Virus record (IMG/VR): IMGVR_UViG_3300022921_000110
Location: 1-23,724 of that record
DNA length: 23,724 bases
Direction: 5' to 3' (one strand)
Source: a virus
Part shown: one piece after another, positions 1 to 7,276 of the stretch
Layout: the number at the start of each line of letters is the position of its first letter
How positions within the stretch are numbered: the stretch's first letter is position 1
Program-made: the position numbers and the translations under genes
Notes under the pieces: model-generated
Databases searched by the model: none
What the model was told of the DNA's origin: nothing
What the model saw: only the letters and a program-made list of their open reading frames with translations

Positions 1-1
1 C

Positions 2-292
2 GCACAATTATCAGGTGCTGCTCCTAATATTGTACATTCTTTAGATGCAGCTCATCTAACTAACATTGTTGCTAATAGTAATTTTGCTACAACGGTTATT
101 CATGATTCTTTTGGTTGTCATATAAGCAATATGCGTTATCTGTTTCAATTAACTAGAATAGAGTTTGTTAACTTATACAAAACAGATCCTTTAGAAAATT
201 TATTAATTCAATTTAAAGCGCAAAATAAGCAAGTAAAGTATGGAAATCTAGATATTACAATTGTAGAAAAATCTGACTTTGCTTTTTGTTAA
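2..292 (+). CDS. T7-type single-subunit RNA polymerase, C-terminal fragment
   Basis: The last 96 residues of a DNA-dependent RNA polymerase are read in frame 2; the 5' part lies outside the window. Visible landmarks are the APNIVHSLDAAHL stretch and VIHDSFGCHISNM, which correspond to the T7 polymerase segments around the catalytic HDSFGT motif and its invariant aspartate. The protein ends in SDFAFC, close to the T7 end SDFAFA, whose terminal foot is known to be needed for activity. The enzyme would transcribe phage genes from cognate promoters; candidates are the two shared motifs at 698-719 and 16154-16175. Only the fragment is seen, so it cannot be told whether this is a whole one-chain enzyme or the C-terminal half of a split N4-type polymerase. 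Confidence 0.93.
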   Translation, partial: AQLSGAAPNIVHSLDAAHLTNIVANSNFATTVIHDSFGCHISNMRYLFQLTRIEFVNLYKTDPLENLLIQFKAQNKQVKYGNLDITIVEKSDFAFC

Positions 293-296
293 ACTA

Positions 297-319
297 AAGC
301 TCCTTGCAATAAGGAGCTT
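297..319 (+). terminator. Perfect 9-bp hairpin after RNA polymerase
   Basis: AAGCTCCTT (297-305) and AAGGAGCTT (311-319) pair perfectly around a five-base loop, five bases after the RNA polymerase stop. No T-run follows, so it may be a weak terminator, an RNA-processing site or a 3'-end stabiliser rather than a classical intrinsic terminator. Confidence 0.6.
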
Positions 320-336
320 CCAGGCAATGGAAGTTT

Positions 337-525
337 ATGGAAATAACTAACAAATTATTAGAAATTGGTAAGTGGGGAATTGTATTAATTATTGTTTTAG
401 AAATTACCGCACTTGTTTCAGGAAGCATTTTTATGAAAGAAAAAGTTTTTGATCGCAAAGATCAACAGCTTTCTTCCCATGTTCTATATTTTGATGAATT
501 ACAAAAATTAAAAGGTAAACATTAA
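337..525 (+). CDS. Small membrane protein, unknown function
   Basis: A 62-residue protein with one clear membrane segment at about residues 13-33 (GIVLIIVLEITALVSGSIF) and a charged C-terminal half (FDRKDQQ...LQKLKGKH) that would lie on one side of the membrane. The start is the second ATG after the hairpin; the earlier ATG at 327 closes after a few codons. No strong Shine-Dalgarno is visible. It overlaps the next gene by one base (TAATG), so the two tiny genes are probably translated together. It is not a recognised family; position behind the polymerase and size are compatible with a holin-like or host-membrane-acting protein, but nothing proves that. Confidence 0.6.
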   Translation: MEITNKLLEIGKWGIVLIIVLEITALVSGSIFMKEKVFDRKDQQLSSHVLYFDELQKLKGKH

Positions 526-701
526 TGTTTGCTTTAATTTGGGTTGCTGCCTCTACAGTAGCAGCTTGGATAGGTATTGAAGTTTATGATAATCTTTCTC
601 GTCAAGAAAGAATAGATAAATGTGTAGTAGAAGTAAAATATTCAAGACCTAAAGCAGATATTAAAGAAATTATTAAAGCTTGTGAGATTATTGTACATTA
701 A
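525..701 (+). CDS. Tiny protein with N-terminal hydrophobic segment
   Basis: A 58-residue ORF starting in a TAATG overlap with the preceding gene. Residues 1-18 (MFALIWVAASTVAAWIGI) form a hydrophobic helix or uncleaved signal anchor. The rest is charged, with two cysteines (CVVEVK and ACEIIVH). Its stop codon lies inside the upstream edge of the promoter-like motif at 698. No family recognised. Confidence 0.5.
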   Translation: MFALIWVAASTVAAWIGIEVYDNLSRQERIDKCVVEVKYSRPKADIKEIIKACEIIVH

Positions 702-719
702 TTCAGCGCCATAAAGAGG
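698..719 (+). promoter_or_regulatory. Candidate phage RNA polymerase promoter, copy 1
   Basis: The 16-mer TTCAGCGCCATAAAGA occurs here at 702-717 and again exactly at 16158-16173, both between genes and upstream of operon heads (SSB here, nrdA there). With the preceding TTA the match is 19 of 20. The layout, an AT-rich 5' edge, a GC core and then CATAAAGAGG, resembles T3/T7 promoters (CACTAAAGGGAGA), and this phage encodes a T7-type polymerase. A weak hairpin follows: GAGGT 716-720 with ACCTC 736-740. Function is inferred; the repeat is seen. Confidence 0.6.
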
Positions 720-781
720 TGCTAAAAGTATATTAACCTCATTAAAAGAAAAACTAATTGTAAAACTATAGGTAAATAATT

Positions 782-1288
782 ATGACAGTATTAAAAGACG
801 TTTCATTGTATTGGGCTAAACTAGATCCTAAAAATCCTAATAAAGCTTTTGATCCACAAAAACCAGTATGGGAAGTTAAAGTTGTAACAGAAGATAAAAA
901 TGTTGCAAAAGAATGGAAAGATTTAAAGCTAAATGTTAAAACAGAAGAAAAGGACGATAAAGTTCAATACTATGCTTACTTGAAACGTCGTGCAACTTAT
1001 GAAAAAACAGGTGATCCTAATCAACCTGTTAAAGTTGTAGATGGACAATTAATGCCTCTTGATCCTAACACTATTGGTAATGGTTCTGTAGGTAATGTTC
1101 AAATTAAACAATGGCCATGGGAATTTAATAAGCGTACTGGCACATCTACTGAAATTGTAGCAATTCAAGTAACTAAGCTTGTAGAATTCAACGCAGGTAA
1201 TGGTCTTGCTTTTGAAGAAATTGGTGAAACTGAGGTTATTTCAGCAGAAGCAGTTGAGCAAGCAAGTAGTGATGACCTATGGGATTAA
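782..1288 (+). CDS. Phage single-stranded DNA-binding protein
   Basis: The 168-residue protein has the hallmarks of podophage ssDNA-binding proteins. A central stretch, NTIGNGSVGNVQIKQWPWEF (about residues 96-115), is followed by a conserved strand IVAIQVTKLVEF, typical of the OB-like family that coats ssDNA at the fork. The C-terminus ends SSDDLWD, an acidic tail with an aromatic residue near the end like T7 gp2.5, used to contact polymerase and helicase. It is the first gene after the promoter-like motif and has an 80-base leader. The start ATG follows a weak TAGGT. It overlaps the next gene by 10 bases. Assignment rests on motif memory, not alignment. Confidence 0.8.
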   Translation: MTVLKDVSLYWAKLDPKNPNKAFDPQKPVWEVKVVTEDKNVAKEWKDLKLNVKTEEKDDKVQYYAYLKRRATYEKTGDPNQPVKVVDGQLMPLDPNTIGNGSVGNVQIKQWPWEFNKRTGTSTEIVAIQVTKLVEFNAGNGLAFEEIGETEVISAEAVEQASSDDLWD

Positions 1289-1902
1289 ATCATAATCGTG
1301 AAGATTTTGCTTTAATTAAAGAAATATTGCAAAACGTTAGTGAAATTACTAACACTAATGCAATTTGTGCTGGTGGTGCTCCTCGTGACATAACAATGGA
1401 TTTAATTATTCGTGATTATGATATTTACGTAACTGTGCCTAATACGGTAGGTAATACTTTAGACAATTTTATTTTACCTGCTATACAACAAAAATTTATA
1501 GATATGTTTGGTAACGAAGTTTCTGATCCTAAATTAATAGGTGAAACTTGGTATGAAGATAACTATATCCATTCAATTTATGAATTTAATATTTTAGAAA
1601 TGATTGATATTCAAATTATTTTTACTAAAACTGAATGGGAATTAGAAACTATTGTTAAAGATTTTCCAATGTCTTTATCTCAAGCATGGATTACTAAAAA
1701 TAGTAACAAAGTTGAAACAACGCCAATGTTTGATCGTAGTATTGAATTAAGAACAGGTGTTTATAGTCATAAATGCAAAAGCAGTTATTTAGCTAAAATA
1801 ATTCAGAAGTTTAGAGGTTTTGCTATAATTCCTGTAAACCATATGTTTTGTCAAGCACAGTTTGCTAAAAGTATTAGACAATCTATGGAGATTCCTTATT
1901 AA
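1279..1902 (+). CDS. Nucleotidyltransferase-like protein
   Basis: A 207-residue protein with an N-terminal polymerase-beta-type nucleotidyltransferase signature: AGGAPRD (about residues 31-37), then RDYDIYV, giving the GG-x2-RD...DxD arrangement found in CCA-adding enzymes and poly(A) polymerases. A further aspartate in MIDIQIIF (about residues 111-118) could be the third carboxylate. The RNA-binding C-terminal domains of CCA enzymes are absent, so it is a minimal catalytic head plus a short helical end. Substrate unknown: tRNA ends, another nucleic acid or a protein are all possible. It is coupled to SSB (10-base overlap) and to DUF3310 (TAATG). Confidence 0.68.
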   Translation: MGLNHNREDFALIKEILQNVSEITNTNAICAGGAPRDITMDLIIRDYDIYVTVPNTVGNTLDNFILPAIQQKFIDMFGNEVSDPKLIGETWYEDNYIHSIYEFNILEMIDIQIIFTKTEWELETIVKDFPMSLSQAWITKNSNKVETTPMFDRSIELRTGVYSHKCKSSYLAKIIQKFRGFAIIPVNHMFCQAQFAKSIRQSMEIPY

Positions 1903-2216
1903 TGGATACTTTAAAGAAAATAAAAACTATGGTTAACTTAACAGAAGTTAATGATTCTGTAAAAACATCTGAAGACGTAGATCATATTAACCCTAAACAT
2001 TATAAAGATGTAGTTCCAGGTTATCAATATATGGAACTTATGCAACATATGCTTAAAGGCTTTAATGGTGTAGAAGCTCATTTGTTAGGACAAATTTACA
2101 AATATCAAATGCGTTTAGGTAAAAAAGATTCAAAATTACAAGACTTAAAAAAAGCACAATGGTATTTAAATGTATTAGTAAAGTATTATGAAACTGGTGA
2201 AATCATATTGGATTGA
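1902..2216 (+). CDS. DUF3310 family phage protein
   Basis: The 104-residue protein shows the DUF3310 pattern: INPKHYK (about residues 29-35), then LLGQIYKYQMRLGKKDSKLQ and DLKKAQWYLNVLVKYY. This small helical family is widespread in phages; some databases label it nucleotide kinase, but no P-loop is seen here. It begins in a TAATG overlap and its stop overlaps a TTG that could serve the DNA polymerase frame. Its role is unknown; it commonly sits among replication genes, as here. Confidence 0.85.
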   Translation: MDTLKKIKTMVNLTEVNDSVKTSEDVDHINPKHYKDVVPGYQYMELMQHMLKGFNGVEAHLLGQIYKYQMRLGKKDSKLQDLKKAQWYLNVLVKYYETGEIILD

Positions 2217-2239
2217 ACCCGAAGAAAAGCGGGATTAAA

Positions 2240-4138
2240 ATGGCAAAAATAATTTGCTTTGACTTAGAAGCTAATGGCTTTATACCAAAGGTAGATACTA
2301 TATGGATGGTATCTGCTAAAGAAATTGGTACTGATAAAGTATATGCTTTTTCTGATTATACAGATGAAGCAGATGGAAACTTAGAAGACTTTAAAGAATA
2401 TTTAAATTCAGCAGATGTTCTTGTAGGTCATAATATTTATGGTTATGATTTAGAAGTTTTAGAAGTTCTTACAGGCTGGACTCCTAACTGGGATAAACAA
2501 AAAGTAGTTGATACTTTAATTATGAGTTGGCTTGTAGATTATAAATACCCCGGAGGTCATTCTTTAAAAAATTTAGGTAAGCGAGTAGGTGTACTTAAAG
2601 ATGATTACACTGGCGATTTTGATGCATTTAACATGGATATGTTTTATTACGGTAAACAAGATGTAGTAGCTACTGAAGCAGTGTATACTTTTCTTGCAAA
2701 TGAATGCCGTAAAATTATGGAAAAGAAACCTTTATTTAAGTTAGGTTTAAAACATGAAATGCGTTGGGCTTATTATGAATTACAAATGCGTAAAAAGGGT
2801 TGGGTATTTAATATAAAAAGTGCATATACTGCTTTAAAAATATGGGAAAGCAGAATGTCTGAAATAGAAAATACTATTAATCCACATTTAGGCTATTTGA
2901 TTAAACCGGGTACTACTGTAGAAAAGTTAACTAAAGCTGCAGGTAAAAAATCTGAGATAGGAGAGTATACTTCAAATGTTGCAAAACATTTTGATATTTC
3001 TCCTAATAGAGCTTTGATTGATAATCCAATAGCAGGATTTTTCTGTAAAATTAAAACAGAAAAAATAGAGATTGGCTCTATGGATTTACTAAAAGAATTT
3101 CTGGAAACTATTGGATGGATACCAGATGATTTTAATGTAAAAAGAGAAAATGGTAAGTGGGTTCAAACTACCGCTAAGCTTACTGAAACTTCTCTATCAG
3201 AGTTAGATACAAAAAATGTTAGTACAGAATATGCAGGATTTGGCAGTCTTATCAATGAGTATTTTACTCTTCGGTCTCGCGCAAGTATTCTTAATGGCTG
3301 GATTGAAGAAGTCAACAAAAGAGGTGATGGGCGTCTTCGTGGTAGGACTTGGACTATTGGTACCCCAACTTTTCGTTGCCGCCATAATGTTATTTGTAAT
3401 ATCCCTTCAATAGATTCTCCAGGAGGTAAAGAACTTCGTGGCAGTCTTATTTGTGAACCCGGATATAAAATCGTAGGAGCTGATTCAAGTGGTAATCAAT
3501 TTAGAGCACTAGCTCATTATATGAAAGATAAAAACTTTACAGAATCAGTAATTCATGGTAATTCAGCTGATGGAACAGATGTCCATAGCCGTAATGCTAA
3601 ACTTATTGGTTGTAGTCGTAAATTAGCTAAACCTTTTATTTATGCTCTTTTGTTTGGTGCTGGTGATGAAAAACTTGGTTTAATTTTAACAGGACAACGT
3701 AAAAAAGAAGTTGGTCGTAAAGCTAGATTATCTCTTATGAAAGGTTTACCTGGATTAAAAGCTCTAACTGAAAAAGTAACCGCTATTTATTATAAATTTG
3801 AACATGAAAAAGGTAGAGGTTGTTTTCCAGCTTTAGATGGACGTATGGTATATCCAGCTTCAAGTCATCAAGCGCTTAATTATTTATTACAAGCTTGTGA
3901 AGCTATCACTTGCAAAGCAGCTTTAGTTTATGCATTTGATAAAATGACAAAAGAAGGAATTGACTATTATCCTACAATTTTTTATCATGACGAAATTGCT
4001 GCTGCTGTTAAAGAAGAACAAGCAGATCGTGCAAAAGAAATTATGATAGAAGCTTTTAAAGAAGCACCTAAACTATTTGGTGTTGATATTATGGACGGTG
4101 ACGGTGCAATAGGTAACTCTTACGCAGACGTTCATTAA
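2240..4138 (+). CDS. Family A DNA polymerase with 3'-5' exonuclease
   Basis: Replicative polymerase of T7 gp5 type, 632 residues from ATG 2240. Exonuclease motifs: FDLEANGF (D8, E10), VGHNIYGYDLEVL (D70) and YGKQDVV (D141), so proofreading looks intact. Polymerase motifs: A at GADSSGNQFRALAHYM (D415), B at KLAKPFIYALLFGAGDEKLG (K464, Y468), C at YHDEIAAAV (H583-D584-E585). Tyr in motif B matches T7 Y526, which in that family allows dideoxynucleotide use. The frame is open back to TTG 2213, but ATG 2240 places the exonuclease strand at the N-terminus as in T7. It is about 70 residues shorter than T7 gp5; a thioredoxin-binding insertion was not recognised. The segment 3240-3420 is more GC-rich than its flanks. 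A UACG-loop terminator follows. Confidence 0.96.
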   Translation: MAKIICFDLEANGFIPKVDTIWMVSAKEIGTDKVYAFSDYTDEADGNLEDFKEYLNSADVLVGHNIYGYDLEVLEVLTGWTPNWDKQKVVDTLIMSWLVDYKYPGGHSLKNLGKRVGVLKDDYTGDFDAFNMDMFYYGKQDVVATEAVYTFLANECRKIMEKKPLFKLGLKHEMRWAYYELQMRKKGWVFNIKSAYTALKIWESRMSEIENTINPHLGYLIKPGTTVEKLTKAAGKKSEIGEYTSNVAKHFDISPNRALIDNPIAGFFCKIKTEKIEIGSMDLLKEFLETIGWIPDDFNVKRENGKWVQTTAKLTETSLSELDTKNVSTEYAGFGSLINEYFTLRSRASILNGWIEEVNKRGDGRLRGRTWTIGTPTFRCRHNVICNIPSIDSPGGKELRGSLICEPGYKIVGADSSGNQFRALAHYMKDKNFTESVIHGNSADGTDVHSRNAKLIGCSRKLAKPFIYALLFGAGDEKLGLILTGQRKKEVGRKARLSLMKGLPGLKALTEKVTAIYYKFEHEKGRGCFPALDGRMVYPASSHQALNYLLQACEAITCKAALVYAFDKMTKEGIDYYPTIFYHDEIAAAVKEEQADRAKEIMIEAFKEAPKLFGVDIMDGDGAIGNSYADVH

Positions 4139-4142
4139 CTAT

Positions 4143-4171
4143 AAGCCTCTACCTACGGGTAGGGGCTTTTT
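4143..4171 (+). terminator. Intrinsic terminator with UACG tetraloop
   Basis: AGCCTCTACC (4144-4153) pairs with GGTAGGGGCT (4158-4167), with one G-U pair, around the stable tetraloop TACG, followed by a T-run to 4171. It closes the SSB-to-polymerase unit just before the tRNA. Confidence 0.92.
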
Positions 4172-4179
4172 AACGTAAT

Positions 4180-4253
4180 GTCGGTGAAGTGTTACGGAAG
4201 CACGACGGTTTCCAAAACCGTAAGCCGGGGTTCGACTCCCTGCACCGATGCCA
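4180..4253 (+). tRNA. tRNA-Trp (anticodon CCA)
   Basis: A complete 74-nt cloverleaf with encoded CCA. Acceptor 4180-4186 with 4243-4249 (G1-U72 wobble); D stem GTGT/GCAC (4189-4192 with 4200-4203) with G18G19; anticodon stem ACGGT/ACCGT around TTCCAAA, anticodon CCA at 4212-4214; T stem CGGGG/CCCTG with loop TTCGACT; discriminator G73 as in bacterial tRNA-Trp. Position 8 is A and position 14 is U, the reverse of the near-universal U8-A14 pair. Variable region is four bases. It reads UGG only and sits between a terminator and the next small gene. Confidence 0.93.
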
Positions 4254-4267
4254 CTTAAGGTTAATTT

Positions 4268-4462
4268 ATGATAGATGAAAGACATTATCAACAATTAGGA
4301 ACTAATGATTTAATATTAGAATATTTAGTTGGTGCTATTAATGAACTTAATTATATTAGATCTAATTTAATTCAACCTAATGAATTTATTGAAACTCGTT
4401 ATAACTGGTTAATTTCTATTTATGAAGATTCAACAGGTGAAGCTGCTGATTGGGCTAACTAA
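4268..4462 (+). CDS. Hypothetical small acidic protein
   Basis: A 64-residue, probably helical protein (MIDERHYQQLG...GEAADWAN). AAGG at 4257-4260 provides a Shine-Dalgarno just after the tRNA. The end overlaps the next start in TAATG. No family recognised. Confidence 0.62.
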   Translation: MIDERHYQQLGTNDLILEYLVGAINELNYIRSNLIQPNEFIETRYNWLISIYEDSTGEAADWAN

Positions 4463-4758
4463 TGATTACTCAAACTTTTAAAGTAGTTTTTAAAGAAAAT
4501 ATTTTATTAGATGAAAAACATATTAAGCAAATAGGTCAAGCTTATTGTATGAACATTGCTAATATTGCTTCTAGCAGAGTATTACTTATAGAGCCAGACC
4601 AACAAAAAATTAATAAAGATATTGAATTAAAAGATAAACAAGTTTTTAATATATTAATAGCTTTTCTTATAGAAATTACTTTAGGTGAAGTAGAGACTAT
4701 TGGATTAATACAACAAGTTATTGATTATGAATTAAATTGGGAGAATATTTATACATGA
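4462..4758 (+). CDS. Hypothetical protein, 98 residues
   Basis: The ORF starts in TAATG with the previous gene and ends in an ATGA overlap with the next. It alternates strand-like segments (TFKVVFKENILL) and a hydrophobic amphipathic helix (VFNILIAFLIEITL, about residues 61-74). No catalytic motif or recognised family. Coupling on both sides supports that it is real. Confidence 0.65.
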   Translation: MITQTFKVVFKENILLDEKHIKQIGQAYCMNIANIASSRVLLIEPDQQKINKDIELKDKQVFNILIAFLIEITLGEVETIGLIQQVIDYELNWENIYT

Positions 4759-4931
4759 ATATTGAAATCAAATTAGATTTAACCCCAGAAGAGGCTAAAG
4801 AATTATTTGTACCTTCTGAAAAACATTCTGAATTTACTATAATGCTTTATGATGCTTACACTCAAGCCGTACAAAATATGATTTATAAACATATTGATCC
4901 TTTTAATTTTACAGGAAAAACAAGTGGATAA
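4755..4931 (+). CDS. Hypothetical protein, 58 residues
   Basis: ATG 4755 overlaps the previous stop (ATGA). An in-frame TTG at 4737 would add six residues but lies within the upstream gene and is less likely. The sequence (MNIEIKLDLTPEEAKELF...) looks like a short strand followed by helices. No family recognised. It overlaps the next gene's GTG start by 8 bases. Confidence 0.6.
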   Translation: MNIEIKLDLTPEEAKELFVPSEKHSEFTIMLYDAYTQAVQNMIYKHIDPFNFTGKTSG

Positions 4932-5358
4932 TTACGTATATCTTGCAGGCCCTATGGAAGATGTTGCACATGAAGAAATGAAAGGTTGGCGTATTAATGC
5001 TACTCAATTTCTAGACATGTTTGGCATTCAAACTTTAGATCCTACTAGACGTATCTCTTTTCATGATGAGTTATTAGAAAATAAAACTAAAAGTAAAGAT
5101 ATTTGTAATAGAATTTTTAAACAAGATTTAAATGATATTAATGAAAGTTTAGTAATTCTTGCTGATATTAGGAGAGGTTCAGGACGGGGTATAGGTACTG
5201 CTATGGAATTAATGTATGCTTATACTAAAAAGAAAAACATTATTTTATGGGCAGACAATTCAGATTTAGAACACCCTTTTTTAGAATCTATAGCAACTGA
5301 AAAATGTTATGATTTATATGAGGCATTAGAAACAACAGTTTCTTATTACAACAAATGA
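4924..5358 (+). CDS. Nucleoside 2-deoxyribosyltransferase-like protein
   Basis: A 144-residue Rossmann-like protein with the signatures of the nucleoside 2-deoxyribosyltransferase superfamily: YLAGPM (residues 6-11), the segment QDLNDINESLVILADI (about 67-82) and GRGIGTAMELMYAY (about 88-100), where E95 sits at the position of the catalytic glutamate. Such enzymes exchange or hydrolyse bases on deoxynucleosides or deoxynucleotides. GTG 4924 is chosen because AGGAAAA lies just upstream and the protein then starts directly at the first strand; a TTG at 4894 is in frame but lies deep in the previous gene. Likely role: nucleotide salvage or pool editing beside the RNR and dCMP deaminase; a link to base modification cannot be excluded. 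Confidence 0.72.
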   Translation: MDNYVYLAGPMEDVAHEEMKGWRINATQFLDMFGIQTLDPTRRISFHDELLENKTKSKDICNRIFKQDLNDINESLVILADIRRGSGRGIGTAMELMYAYTKKKNIILWADNSDLEHPFLESIATEKCYDLYEALETTVSYYNK

Positions 5359-5801
5359 ATGTATTTTATTTAGACAAAGATCCAAAAGTAGCAGCAAGTA
5401 TGCATATCTGGCATAAGCATGTTGTTAAAATGATTCTTGAGTATGCTCAACTTTTATCTACTTGTCATCAAGTATATTCTGAGTCTGAAGAACCATTAGA
5501 AGGGTTTTATCGTAAAACGCACGTAAACCACCCTAGTGCTGTTTGGGTTAGAGAATCTCAAGATCATTATTTATGGGTTTATAATTGTATGTTAGCTTTA
5601 GGTGATATCTATAAAAAGAAAACAGGTAAAACTCATTTAACAATTACAAAAATGAAAAAAATTTTATCAAAACCACCTACTAACTTAATAAACACTGGTT
5701 TTAAACAACCACCTCAATGCATGCCCCCTGAATATCATGATAATGATTCAGTAAAAGCATATAATAAATACTATGAATTTAAAAGAGAATTATTAGTATG
5801 A
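5355..5801 (+). CDS. Conserved phage protein (MNxFYLDxDP type)
   Basis: The 148-residue protein has the conserved pattern of a family common in aquatic phages: MNVFYLDKDP at the start, HVVKMILEYAQLLSTCH (about residues 22-38), YRKTHVNHPSAVWVRES (about 52-68), then KPPTNLINTGFKQPPQCMP. Histidines, tryptophans and the HPSAVW box are the notable residues. Databases sometimes label such proteins pyrimidine-dimer DNA glycosylase-like; that function is not visible from the sequence here. ATGA overlaps bind it to both neighbours. Confidence 0.6.
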   Translation: MNVFYLDKDPKVAASMHIWHKHVVKMILEYAQLLSTCHQVYSESEEPLEGFYRKTHVNHPSAVWVRESQDHYLWVYNCMLALGDIYKKKTGKTHLTITKMKKILSKPPTNLINTGFKQPPQCMPPEYHDNDSVKAYNKYYEFKRELLV

Positions 5802-6037
5802 ATAATTGTGAAGATTGTGGAAAAAATTCATTAAAAACTCTTACTTTGCTAAAAACTTCAAATAGTAGCGGAGAACATAGTTATGATGAAAAAAGACTTT
5901 GCAATGAATGTTTAGAGTCTGCTACTGATGCAGATTTAATAATTAAAGATGAACAAGAATTAGAAGACTGGTTATTATCTCATGATTTAGATGAAATTTT
6001 AGATGATTCAGATTCTTTTTATTTAGTTGGATGTTAA
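5798..6037 (+). CDS. Small zinc-ribbon-like acidic protein
   Basis: A 79-residue protein with two CxxC pairs, CEDC (residues 4-7) and CNEC (about 35-38), consistent with a treble-clef or ribbon zinc site, and a strongly acidic C-terminal half (LEDWLLSHDLDEILDDSDS). Zinc binding is inferred from cysteine spacing. ATGA overlap with the preceding gene. Such proteins can mediate protein or nucleic-acid contacts; nothing more specific can be said. Confidence 0.65.
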   Translation: MNNCEDCGKNSLKTLTLLKTSNSSGEHSYDEKRLCNECLESATDADLIIKDEQELEDWLLSHDLDEILDDSDSFYLVGC

Positions 6038-6049
6038 AGGAAATTTATT

Positions 6050-6214
6050 ATGAAATCAACAATTGTAACTTCAGGTTCAAATAATTATACTAATCTTAGA
6101 TTTAAAACTAAAATGGAAGCTAAAATTACAAGGCTTCTTCTTCGTAATACTTTAAAAAAGGATAAAGTAGATCCTTATTACGAAGCTAGTCGTACAGTTC
6201 GTGTATACATTTAA
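6050..6214 (+). CDS. Small basic protein, 54 residues
   Basis: ATG 6050 is preceded by AAAGGAAA at a normal distance. The product (MKSTIVTSGSNNYTNLR...RTVRVYI) is lysine- and arginine-rich, so nucleic-acid contact is possible. A 32-base gap separates it from the MoxR-like gene. No family recognised. Confidence 0.55.
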   Translation: MKSTIVTSGSNNYTNLRFKTKMEAKITRLLLRNTLKKDKVDPYYEASRTVRVYI

Positions 6215-6246
6215 AATATTTTAATTTATATAAGGCAGAAGAATAT

Positions 6247-7266
6247 ATGAAACTTACTCAAGCAATTAAAGCAGTTGAAGCTATTATTAACGCAAACAAT
6301 GCACTTCCAGAAACAGCAGCAGATGCACAGTATCTTGTACCAATGCTTTGGTCTTTACCGGGCGAAGGTAAATCTGCTAGTATTGTAGCCTTAGGCGAAA
6401 AAATGAATAAAGAAGTAATTTCAGTGTTGTTTGGTCAATTTGATCCAGCTGAACTTGCAGGCTTTGCTAAGCTTTCAGAGGACCGTTCTACTTATGAACG
6501 TGCTCGTCCATTCTTCCTGCCGACTGAGGGTTCTGGTATTATCTTTCTTGATGAACTCCCTCAGTCATGTCTTGCAGCCCAAAATATCGCTGCACAGCTT
6601 GTTAATGAACGTCGCATTGGCGAACACAAACTACCTAAAGGGTGGCAAGTAGTTTGTGCAGGTAATCCTATGACCGCAAAGGCAGGAACTACTGCAATGC
6701 CATCGCATCTTAAAGATCGCTTAACACACCTTGATATTGAAACAGATCATGAAGGTTTCCGTGAATATGCTCTTGCAAAAGGTATCTCTGCTGAGATTAC
6801 TGGTTTTATTAAAGAGCGTCCTGAATGGCTTCAAAAGTTTGATCCGAAACAAAATGCTTCACCTTCTCCTCGTTCATGGGAACGTGCAGACTCTATTATT
6901 AAATTAGATTTAGATTTTCCAACTATGTGCGCATTACTTAAAGGTCAAATTGGTGAAGGTACTCTAGCAGATTTTACTGGTTATCTTAAGATTTATCGTG
7001 ATCTTAAAACTGATGAAATTATGCAAAATCCAGAGCATCATGATCTTCCAACAGATCCTTCAATTACTTATGCTTTATGTTCTGCTTTGGCACATCGTGC
7101 TAATAAGTCTAACATTAAAGATATTGTAACTATCATTAAACGTTTTGAAAATAAAGAATTTTCTGCTTTTTGTATGCGTGATTGTTTAGCTCGTAACTCT
7201 GAGTTAAAAAAAGAAAAAGTAGTAACACAATGGTTTTTAACTGAGGGTAAAGAACTTCTTTTGTAA
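6247..7266 (+). CDS. MoxR-type AAA+ ATPase
   Basis: The 339-residue ATPase has a Walker A SLPGEGKSA (K42, S43), Walker B GIIFLDEL (D102, E103), sensor-1 asparagine in VVCAGNP (N140) and an arginine-finger region SHLKDRL (R158). The dynein/MoxR-like layout, with an ATPase followed downstream by a VWA protein, matches known MoxR-VWA pairs that act as chaperone-like machines assembling or remodelling a target; N4-like phages carry a comparable pair. Here the VWA gene is at 7880. The segment from about 6480 to 6720, spanning Walker B and sensor 1, is near 47% GC, well above its surroundings. AAGGAG and a further operon gene follow directly. Confidence 0.88.
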   Translation: MKLTQAIKAVEAIINANNALPETAADAQYLVPMLWSLPGEGKSASIVALGEKMNKEVISVLFGQFDPAELAGFAKLSEDRSTYERARPFFLPTEGSGIIFLDELPQSCLAAQNIAAQLVNERRIGEHKLPKGWQVVCAGNPMTAKAGTTAMPSHLKDRLTHLDIETDHEGFREYALAKGISAEITGFIKERPEWLQKFDPKQNASPSPRSWERADSIIKLDLDFPTMCALLKGQIGEGTLADFTGYLKIYRDLKTDEIMQNPEHHDLPTDPSITYALCSALAHRANKSNIKDIVTIIKRFENKEFSAFCMRDCLARNSELKKEKVVTQWFLTEGKELLL

Positions 7267-7276
7267 GGAGTAAATA

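Noticed and set aside
2213-2239. TTG start adding nine residues to DNA polymerase
   Set aside because: ATG 2240 starts right at the exonuclease strand as in T7 polymerase; the extension is not family-like, although the TTGA overlap keeps it possible.
4180-4253. tRNA as an attachment site for integration
   Set aside because: No integrase, excisionase or flanking repeat is visible; the tRNA is complete and follows a terminator, so it looks functional rather than an att core.
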